A stretch of 64,000 bases of DNA, from assembly GCA_022841705.1 (NCBI GenBank), contig JALHQZ010000002.1, positions 310,001-374,000 on the forward strand, read 5' to 3'. Each line of letters begins with the position of its first letter. Position 1 is the stretch's first letter. Source of the stretch: Pirellulales bacterium (GTDB taxonomy: Bacteria > Planctomycetota > Planctomycetia > Pirellulales > Lacipirellulaceae). Both the position numbers and the translations under genes were made by a program. Shown here one piece after another: positions 18,141 through 22,808 of this stretch. The notes under the pieces are model-generated. The model saw only the letters and a list, made by a program, of their open reading frames with translations. It did no database searches and was not told the DNA's origin.

Positions 18141-18707
18141 TCATACAGCAACTTGCCGGACATACTTCAGGTAGTGCTCAACCGGCGGCGTGGACAGGTT
18201 TGGAATCTTCGCCGCATCGTCCCACTTGCGTAACCGAACCGCAGAAGCGAAGTACTTGTGCCGCTGGAACTCGGCACACTCGGCAGCCGACATCGGTCCG
18301 CCTTGCAATGCGAGACTTACCTTCGAAGGTTCGCTCAGCGTGGCGTAGTATTCGGGGTCTGAGCCACACAAGTACCGTTTGGCCGTGACATGCAGGCCAA
18401 CCGCTGCGATGACTTCGGGCTTGAACTTGCCGGCCAGCCAATCGGCGGCTAGCTTCTCGTGGACATCATCCACGCCGTTGTCCGGCGCATCGTCCGGCAA
18501 GTCGTGCAGCAAATGGCCCACATCGTGCAACAGCGCCGCGGCGATGAGCTCCGGCGAGGCGCCTTCTTCTTCGGCCATCAAAGCGGATTGCAGGGCATGT
18601 TCTTCCTGCGAAACCCCTTCGCCGCCGTACTGCGAGGCGCCCCGTTCGGCAAAGAGGCTGGCGATTTTGGCGCCAATTTCGGCTTCGACAGGCGGTGCGG
18701 AAAGCAT
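18141..18707 (-). CDS. HD-domain diiron oxygenase, PhnZ/TmpB-like (TIGR03276 type)
   Basis: 188 residues from the ATG at 18707; a TTG 48 bases upstream is possible but adds a tail not expected in the family. The protein aligns closely by eye to PhnZ, which splits (R)-1-hydroxy-2-aminoethylphosphonate to glycine and phosphate. Counterparts of PhnZ Tyr24, Glu27 and His34 are in QYGGEGVSQEEH, those of His58, Asp59 and His62 in LLHDVGHLL, His80 in DDVHEKLAA, His104 and Lys108 in LHVTAKRYL, and Asp161 in RKWDDAAK. All metal ligands are therefore present. It is the first gene of the phn operon. Relatives such as TmpB act on other hydroxylated aminophosphonates, so the substrate remains open. Confidence 0.82.
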   Translation of the reverse strand: MLSAPPVEAEIGAKIASLFAERGASQYGGEGVSQEEHALQSALMAEEEGASPELIAAALLHDVGHLLHDLPDDAPDNGVDDVHEKLAADWLAGKFKPEVIAAVGLHVTAKRYLCGSDPEYYATLSEPSKVSLALQGGPMSAAECAEFQRHKYFASAVRLRKWDDAAKIPNLSTPPVEHYLKYVRQVAV

Positions 18708-18857
18708 GTTAGAGAGGTAGTTGATGGGCACAATCGGGACGGAAAAAGCCGCCAAACAGGCCCAATTGTAGACGGGAAAATCGAGCGCTGCCCCTACGCG
18801 TTGCGCACAACGGTTGATAATCTCCGCACGAATGGCGGTGGGATAACCGGGGGGAGA

Positions 18858-18879
18858 AATTGTTTCACGTGAAACAATT
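18858..18879. promoter_or_regulatory. parS: parS centromere site (ParB binding)
   Basis: Positions 18861-18876 read TGTTTCACGTGAAACA, identical to the consensus parS 16-mer bound by chromosomal ParB/Spo0J proteins. It is embedded in a perfect 22-bp palindrome (18858-18879). Chromosomal parS sites cluster near the replication origin in most bacteria. No parA or parB is in the window. It lies in the intergenic region upstream of the leftward phosphonate operon. Confidence 0.88.
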
Positions 18880-19119
18880 CACGGCGGCCACATTACAAAT
18901 TCAGGGTGGCCACAAATGCCTCTTGACAAACCCCTCTTGGGGCGGGTGGCTACCATTTGCCGTTGACAGGAAGGAAAGTTTTTTGACGCAAAAACTCGGC
19001 TTGCGGTTGGTTTGGGTTTGGTGAGTGGTGATGGAGTTTCCTCAATGCGTGGAAAGACTTCACCACTGCGCCGTGGACTGCGTTGCAGCCCGGCTCGTTT
19101 TAGTTGGAAACTGCGCAGC
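18880..19119. other. Intergenic region between the phn operon and the slipin gene
   Basis: Together with the parS site this forms a gap of about 465 bp between 18708 and 19172. It contains TTGACA-like words at about 18924 and 18963 but no convincing matching -10 box, and no recognisable RNA gene. A slipin terminator occupies the right end. Confidence 0.45.
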
Positions 19120-19152
19120 GAAAAAGCAGGCCCGCGTCTTGCGGGCCTGCTT
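19120..19152 (-). terminator. Intrinsic terminator of the slipin gene
   Basis: A perfect 12-bp stem (19124-19135 with 19141-19152) and a 5-base loop, followed on the minus strand by a run of five T (AAAAA at 19121-19125 on the plus strand). It lies 21 bases after the slipin stop. Confidence 0.85.
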
Positions 19153-19172
19153 CGGTTCGCGATTCAGGTTTT

Positions 19173-20279
19173 CTACAGCAGGTTTACCACCCGATCAGCC
19201 AGGCCCTTCTCGCCGAGCATCACGTTCAGCTTGCCGCCGGCGGCGATGCGTTCGAGGGCTTCTAGCTCGCGGAGGCGCATCAGCGTCGGGTTGTCGGCGA
19301 GCAGGCGGGCGGTGTTGGCCTGGCTGCGCATCGCGGCGGTTTCTTCGCGACGGACAATGAGGTTGGCTTCCGCAGCCTTCTTGGCTTCGGTCACCTTGTT
19401 CATCAGATCCTTCATGTCGCCCGGCAGAATGATGTCGCGCACGCCGACCGACACGACCGCCAGGCCAAGCTGTTCGGCGCGGCGACGCACGGCCGACTCG
19501 AACTCGCTGGTGACCGCGTCCTTATCGGTCAGAAACGAATCGAGCTCGCGGGCCGCCACCACGGCGCGCAGCGCAAGCTGCGCTTCGCGGTAGAGCGACT
19601 GGGTGGCGCCATCGGCGACACTCACACTCTGGCGGGCATCGACCACCCGGTAGGTGACCACCGCGTTCATGCGGAGCGTCACCTTGTCGGCGGTCATCAG
19701 TTCCTGGCCCGCCACGTCGAGCGTCTGTTCGCGCAGGTCGATCTCAACGACTTTGGCATCGCCGACGCCGCGCCACCAAGCATACTGGCCCGGCGGCAGG
19801 GTTTCGGCGTACTCGCCCTGCTGGTAGACCACACCCACGTGGTTGCGATCAACCGTGCAGAGGTCGAGCGTGTGCGCCGCGTTCGGGCTGCGCGCAATCA
19901 CCGGGAACGCCGGGTGAACGAACCGCGCGGCGGTCACATCGAGCAGCTCGATGCGCACCTGCTTGGCGCCGGTCCAGTAGGCATACAGGCCCGGCGGGAG
20001 CAGGTGGCTGAAGCGGCCGTCGATCCACACGAGCGCGCGCTGGTGGTCCTTCAGGTCGACCACTTCGGCTCGGCCCGCGAGGGCTCCACTCTTGACGATC
20101 ACGTCAAGCTGATCGTGCATGAGCCACGGCGCGCGCTGCGAGACGACTTCGACGCGCACTTTACGCAGCGGATCGAAGAACCAGTGCCGGCCGGCGCCGA
20201 GCAGGCCGCGGAACTCGCCATCGCGGAACAGGAGACCGACTTCGTAGCGGAGGATGCGGATTGTTTTGAACGGGTACAT
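19173..20279 (-). CDS. Slipin family SPFH/band 7 protein
   Basis: 368 residues. After a basic N-terminus with FRDGEFRGLLGAGRHWFFDPL, the protein has an SPFH domain (about 160-330: ADKVTLRMNAVVTYRVVDA, ALRAVVAARELDSFLTD, LGLAVVSVGVRDIILPGDMKDLMNKVTEAKKAAEANLI) and a helical end. Slipins are stomatin-like scaffold proteins of the inner membrane, often next to NfeD-type proteases; none is present here. It lacks a clear N-terminal transmembrane helix, so membrane association would be through hydrophobic loops. A strong terminator follows. Confidence 0.85.
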   Translation of the reverse strand: MYPFKTIRILRYEVGLLFRDGEFRGLLGAGRHWFFDPLRKVRVEVVSQRAPWLMHDQLDVIVKSGALAGRAEVVDLKDHQRALVWIDGRFSHLLPPGLYAYWTGAKQVRIELLDVTAARFVHPAFPVIARSPNAAHTLDLCTVDRNHVGVVYQQGEYAETLPPGQYAWWRGVGDAKVVEIDLREQTLDVAGQELMTADKVTLRMNAVVTYRVVDARQSVSVADGATQSLYREAQLALRAVVAARELDSFLTDKDAVTSEFESAVRRRAEQLGLAVVSVGVRDIILPGDMKDLMNKVTEAKKAAEANLIVRREETAAMRSQANTARLLADNPTLMRLRELEALERIAAGGKLNVMLGEKGLADRVVNLL

Positions 20280-20643
20280 GGGAGGTAGTTAGGGGTTAGT
20301 AGTCAGTGGTCGGTTGTTACGTTAGCCGCGCTCACGGTAGCTGAACGCGGAGGGGGATTGTTTCAAAGGGCCCGCGGGCAACGGAGCGAAACGGGAATCA
20401 CGCTTCCGGAAGCGGAGGACGGTTAAAGCCGTAACGTTCGCGGCGCGGTCTCGAACGGCGGAGCGCTGACGATGGTTCGTGAGCGTCGTTCGTCCGGTAC
20501 TGGCGCCGCGCGCGGTACAGCATCCCCATCCTACAAAGCGCCGGTGAGCGCTGCCGCGCGCGGCACAGTGCTGCGAGCGGCGGATTCGTCGGTTCGTCCG
20601 TTGCCCTTGGGTTCTTGTCGAGCAAGTTTTACAGACTTGCCGG
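20280..20643. other. 364-bp GC-rich region between slipin and the tRNA array
   Basis: No gene recognised. It contains a TTAGGGGTTAGTAGTCAGTG-type quasi-repeat at about 20288-20313 and two related words CGCCGCGCGCGGTACAGC and TGCCGCGCGCGGCACAGT about 50 bp apart. It could carry the 3' end of the tRNA array transcript. Confidence 0.4.
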
Positions 20644-20715
20644 TTGCGGTACGGGATTCGAACCCGTGACTCCAGATTAAGGGTCTGGTGCTCTAACCTA
20701 CTGAGCTAACCGTTG
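20644..20715 (-). tRNA. tRNA-Lys(CTT)-like, broken acceptor end
   Basis: The D-stem GCTC/GAGC, anticodon stem CCAGA/TCTGG and T-arm ACGGG-TTCGAAT-CCCGT are perfect. The anticodon loop is CCCTTAA, giving anticodon CTT with C instead of the universal T at position 33. Only the inner four acceptor pairs form; the outer three are mismatched. No encoded CCA. It may be a decayed or atypical gene; last member of the array. Confidence 0.65.
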
Positions 20716-20838
20716 GTGGCGAAACATCGGCTCGCTATAACCCATGTTCGGAACACGCCGCGCCGACGGGGGCGGAGCGCGCCGCTGGTCTTGCGATCTT
20801 CACCTTGCTTGAAATTTGTTGATGGTTTGTCATCACAG

Positions 20839-20911
20839 CATCCTCGTGAGGAATTGAACCTCATCTTCAACTTCCGCAAAGTTGCGTGCGGGTCCGGCAC
20901 ACTCCGAGGAC
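20839..20911 (-). tRNA. tRNA-Arg(GCG)-like
   Basis: Acceptor GTCCTCG pairs with CGAGGAT (one G-U). The D-stem is GTGT/GCAC, the anticodon stem CAACT/AGTTG with loop TTGCGGA, and the T-arm TGAGG-TTCAATT-CCTCA. Anticodon GCG is unusual, because bacteria normally read CGC with tRNA-Arg(ACG). Confidence 0.7.
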
Positions 20912-20944
20912 AGGAAGGGTGAGTCGTGAGTGGTAAATCGTGAG

Positions 20945-21016
20945 CACCCGGTCAAGGAATTGAACCTCGTCTGCGACGTTCGAAGCGTCGCGTGCTGTCC
21001 ATCACACTCACCGGGC
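20945..21016 (-). tRNA. tRNA-Arg(TCG)
   Basis: Acceptor GCCCGGT/ACCGGGT, D-stem GTGT/GCAC, perfect anticodon stem CGACG/CGTCG with loop CTTCGAA, T-arm CGAGG-TTCAATT-CCTTG. It shares its D-arm and T-loop style with the neighbouring Arg(GCG) gene. Confidence 0.8.
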
Positions 21017-21023
21017 GGAAGAG

Positions 21024-21060
21024 GCTATCGGCTGTCGGCTCTTGGCTGACAGCCGATAGC
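21024..21060. repeat. Palindromic repeat inside the tRNA array (copy 1)
   Basis: Perfect 13-bp arms GCTATCGGCTGTC (21024-21036) and its complement (21048-21060), followed by a further GCTGATAGCC. It separates the Arg(TCG) and Trp genes. A related copy lies at 21311-21370 and the same GGCTGTC words occur inside mutL. Confidence 0.75.
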
Positions 21061-21083
21061 TGATAGCCAGCAGCCACATCAAG

Positions 21084-21153
21084 CAGGTCCGCTAGGATTC
21101 GAACCCAGTGGACGCGGGTTGGAGCCGCGCTGCTCTCCCAGGAGCACAGACCT
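21084..21153 (-). tRNA. tRNA-Trp(CCA)
   Basis: Acceptor AGGTCTG/CGGACCT fully paired (one G-U), G73, D-arm CTC/GAG, perfect anticodon stem CGCGG/CCGCG with loop CTCCAAC, T-arm CTGGG-TTCGAAT-CCTAG. A good tRNA-Trp. Confidence 0.88.
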
Positions 21154-21212
21154 GTATCTTCGGCGGACACAACCATCGCGGCTCGCGTTCGCGATTTTTT
21201 GATCTACGTGAG

Positions 21213-21303
21213 CGAAAGGCAGGAGATTTGAACTCCCAGGACCTCGTGCGAAGCGTGAGCGGTTTAGCAAACCGCCCCGGCGAACCGTATCCGGCTACCT
21301 TCC
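21213..21303 (-). tRNA. tRNA-Ser(GCT)
   Basis: A class II tRNA of 91 bases: acceptor GGAAGGT/GCCTTTC, G73, perfect anticodon stem GCGGT/ACCGC with loop TTGCTAA, a long variable region of about 20 bases and T-loop TTCAAAT. Confidence 0.85.
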
Positions 21304-21310
21304 GAAGGAG

Positions 21311-21370
21311 GCTGTCGGCTCTCGGCCATCAGCTATCCGCACTTCGCCGACAGCCGATAGCTGATAGCCA
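21311..21370. repeat. Palindromic repeat inside the tRNA array (copy 2)
   Basis: Contains GGCTGTCGGCT at the left and CGACAGCCGATAGCTGATAGCC at the right, the same words as copy 1 but with a longer, less perfect centre. It separates the Ser and Met genes. Confidence 0.7.
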
Positions 21371-21382
21371 AAAGCTTCTCAG

Positions 21383-21448
21383 TAGCGAGCCTTGGAGTTG
21401 AACCAAGCGAGTCGAGCTTATGAGGCTCCACCGGCGCCGGCGCTCGCT
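21383..21448 (-). tRNA. tRNA-Met(CAT)-like with shortened D-arm
   Basis: Only 66 bases. Acceptor AGCGAGC/GCTCGCT and T-arm CTTGG-TTCAACT-CCAAG are perfect, and the anticodon loop CTCATAA gives CAT. The region between acceptor and anticodon stems is about 13 GC-rich bases instead of ~19, so a normal D-arm cannot form. The anticodon stem has four pairs. Confidence 0.6.
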
Positions 21449-21469
21449 GAACGTTTTTCATCAATGCAG

Positions 21470-21555
21470 TGAGACGTGAAGGAATCGAACCTCTCGTCGT
21501 CCACCTCACAAGTTTGCGACAACCGGGTTACAGCCGGCCGTGAGGAGCACGTCTC
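21470..21555 (-). tRNA. tRNA-Tyr(GTA)-like with degenerate D-arm
   Basis: Acceptor GAGACGT/ACGTCTC is perfect, A73; anticodon stem GCCGG/CCGGT with loop CTGTAAC gives GTA; a long variable region closed by GTCG/CGAC fits class II tRNA-Tyr; T-loop TTCGATT. The D-region is only about 10 bases. An alternative fold pairs CCTCAC with GTGAGG, so the assignment is not certain. Confidence 0.5.
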
Positions 21556-21568
21556 GTTTTGTCGTAAG

Positions 21569-21644
21569 TAGCAAGGGTGGGAGTCGAACCCACATCGTCA
21601 CCGAGGTCTGAGCTCGGTCGCTTTTCCAGTTTGCGTACCTTGCC
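21569..21644 (-). tRNA. tRNA-Leu(CAG)-like, short variable arm
   Basis: Acceptor GGCAAGG/CCTTGCT, perfect anticodon stem CCGAG/CTCGG with loop CTCAGAC, perfect T-arm GTGGG-TTCGACT-CCCAC. Leucine tRNAs are class II, yet the variable region here is only about 7 bases. Confidence 0.65.
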
Positions 21645-21667
21645 GCTGCTTCTTGTGATTACTCAAG

Positions 21668-21740
21668 CGACGCCACGGGGTTTCGATCCCCGACTTCTTC
21701 CTCGACAGGGAAGTGTGCAGAGCCACTACACTATGGCGCC
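21668..21740 (-). tRNA. tRNA-Asp(GTC)
   Basis: Acceptor GGCGCCA/TGGCGTC, G73 as expected for Asp, D-stem GTGT/GCAC, perfect anticodon stem CTTCC/GGAAG with loop CTGTCGA, T-stem CGGGG/CCCCG. The T-loop is ATCGAAA, with A in place of T54. Confidence 0.8.
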
Positions 21741-21761
21741 ATCGCTCTTAATTCTGTGAAG

Positions 21762-21838
21762 TACCAGGGGAGGGATTCGCTCGCCGCACTCTCCTCGTTC
21801 TAAGCGAGGCGACTCCTGGTGAATTGGTCTACCCTGGC
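21762..21838 (-). tRNA. tRNA-Leu(TAG)-like, degenerate T-arm
   Basis: Acceptor GCCAGGG/CCCTGGT pairs, and the anticodon stem CCTCG/CGAGG with loop CTTAGAA is perfect. The T-loop region reads AGCGAAT and its stem pairs poorly; the long variable arm expected for Leu is missing. Possibly a decaying gene. Confidence 0.55.
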
Positions 21839-21854
21839 GAATGTGTTTGGCAAG

Positions 21855-21927
21855 TAATCCCGAGTGGACTCGAACCACTGACCCGCTGTTTGTAGGACAG
21901 CCGCTCTTGCCGCTGAGCTACGGGACT
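21855..21927 (-). tRNA. tRNA-Val(TAC)-like with C33
   Basis: Acceptor AGTCCCG/CGGGATT, D-stem GCTC/GAGC, perfect anticodon stem GCTGT/ACAGC and T-arm AGTGG-TTCGAGT-CCACT. The anticodon loop is CCTACAA: anticodon TAC preceded by C33 instead of T33. Confidence 0.7.
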
Positions 21928-21942
21928 GTTGTTGCGTTGAAC

Positions 21943-22013
21943 TGCACCCAGCCGGAATCGAACCGACGTCTCTTACCTGGCAAGCAAGTAGGTTCCCACT
22001 ACATCATGGGTGC
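21943..22013 (-). tRNA. tRNA-Gly(GCC)
   Basis: Acceptor GCACCCA/TGGGTGC perfect, anticodon stem CTTGC/GTAAG with loop TTGCCAG, T-arm GTCGG-TTCGATT-CCGGC. The D-arm is weakly paired. Confidence 0.8.
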
Positions 22014-22052
22014 GATCTTTGCTTTGTGAGTTGTCAAACATCAAACGCTAAG

Positions 22053-22125
22053 TGGCTTCGGCAAGATTCGAACTTGCCCCGCCGCGATTAAAAGTCGCGC
22101 ATGCTGCCGCTGACACCACGAAGCC
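22053..22125 (-). tRNA. tRNA-Lys(TTT)
   Basis: Acceptor GGCTTCG/CGAAGCC, A73, perfect anticodon stem CGCGA/TCGCG with loop CTTTTAA and perfect T-arm GCAAG-TTCGAAT-CTTGC. One of the best-formed genes in the array. Confidence 0.88.
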
Positions 22126-22143
22126 GGGAGGGATTGGAATGTA

Positions 22144-22189
22144 GGAATTGGGATTTGGAACCGATCTCGACATCCCAAATCCCATTTCC
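22144..22189. repeat. Inverted repeat between tRNA-Lys and tRNA-Glu
   Basis: Fifteen-base arms (22144-22158 and 22175-22189, GGAATTGGGATTTGG and its near-complement) with one mismatch; similarity extends outward weakly. Made of the words GGAATT/GGGATTT, another quasi-repeat island. Confidence 0.6.
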
Positions 22190-22204
22190 TCAATCCTCCT
22201 CCAA

Positions 22205-22279
22205 CGCCCTGTGGGGGAATCGAACCCGCCTGCTGCGGTTTGAAAGGCCGCCATCCTAAGGCCAGTAGACGAACAGGGC
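22205..22279 (-). tRNA. tRNA-Glu(TTC)
   Basis: Acceptor GCCCTGT/ACAGGGC perfect, G73, anticodon loop CTTTCAA with stem GCGGC/ACCGC (inner C-A mismatch), T-arm GCGGG-TTCGATT-CCCCC with one mismatch. Typical D-region. Confidence 0.82.
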
Positions 22280-22308
22280 TGGGGGGTGGTTCTTGTATTT
22301 ACGGTGTT

Positions 22309-22325
22309 TGCGCACCGGGTGCGCA
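22309..22325. repeat. Short hairpin between tRNA-Glu and tRNA-Phe
   Basis: TGCGCAC-CGG-GTGCGCA forms a perfect 7-bp stem with a three-base loop. It may be a processing signal or a small palindrome. Confidence 0.5.
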
Positions 22326-22329
22326 GGAG

Positions 22330-22401
22330 TGGGTTGGGAGGCGCTCGAATCCTCGTCTGCGGGGTTTCAATCCGCTGCTAGACCGTCTCAGCTACCAACC
22401 C
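22330..22401 (-). tRNA. tRNA-Phe(GAA)
   Basis: Acceptor GGGTTGG/CCAACCC perfect, A73, D-stem GCTG/TAGC, anticodon loop TTGAAAC giving GAA. Mismatches A31-C39 and A53-G61 weaken the anticodon and T stems. First gene of the leftward array. Confidence 0.75.
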
Positions 22402-22420
22402 ATGCTTTGGTTGAGGCGCG

Positions 22421-22452
22421 AAAAAAGCCCGGCGTCATGCGACGCCGGGCTT
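22421..22452 (-). terminator. Intrinsic terminator upstream of the tRNA array
   Basis: A perfect 12-bp stem AAGCCCGGCGTC/GACGCCGGGCTT (22425-22436 and 22441-22452) with a 4-base loop, followed on the minus strand by six T. It would end leftward transcription from the arabinofuranosidase side and isolate the tRNA array. Confidence 0.8.
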
Positions 22453-22808
22453 AAGAACTCTTCATAAAGAGTTCAGCCAAGCGTCACCAGCCCCACGCAT
22501 CGCTCGCGAGCGCAGTGCTACCAAAGTTGCCACCCCGCTCGCTTATTGCGAGGGAATACAACACATCGGCTACGCGTTTCTCCCTGACGGATCGCTCCGC
22601 TAGGGGCAGGCTGTAAGGGTTGAGCCGAGACATGGGAAAGAAGGTCGAAAGGGTGGTTGGAATATGAACCGCGATGCGCGGGACTTGTAAACATAGATGT
22701 CGGCCGACGCAAAATGTTCGCGGAGTTTTCTGAAAAGACGATGTTTTTCTCCGGCGCCTTGTGGACTGTGTTACCCATTTACCTGACGAACGGGGGCTCC
22801 TTCGGGCT
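22453..22808. other. 356-bp region between arabinofuranosidase and terminator
   Basis: No gene assigned. Around 22650-22735 the leftward strand carries GCGGTTCATATTCC and GTTTACAAG words reminiscent of a T-arm and an anticodon loop, but no cloverleaf can be formed; it may be a decayed sixteenth tRNA. Confidence 0.35.

Noticed and set aside
19012..19593. Rightward frame of 193 codons opposite the slipin gene
   Set aside because: Arg/Ser-rich antisense shadow crossing the slipin terminator hairpin.
20644..22401. CRISPR array
   Set aside because: Regularly spaced similar segments attracted attention, but the repeated words are T-arms of tRNAs (GGTTCGAATCC type), not identical direct repeats with spacers.
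22650..22735. Possible sixteenth tRNA in the gap before the array
   Set aside because: T-arm-like and anticodon-loop-like words are present on the minus strand, but stems do not pair and no acceptor stem can be drawn; at best a remnant.
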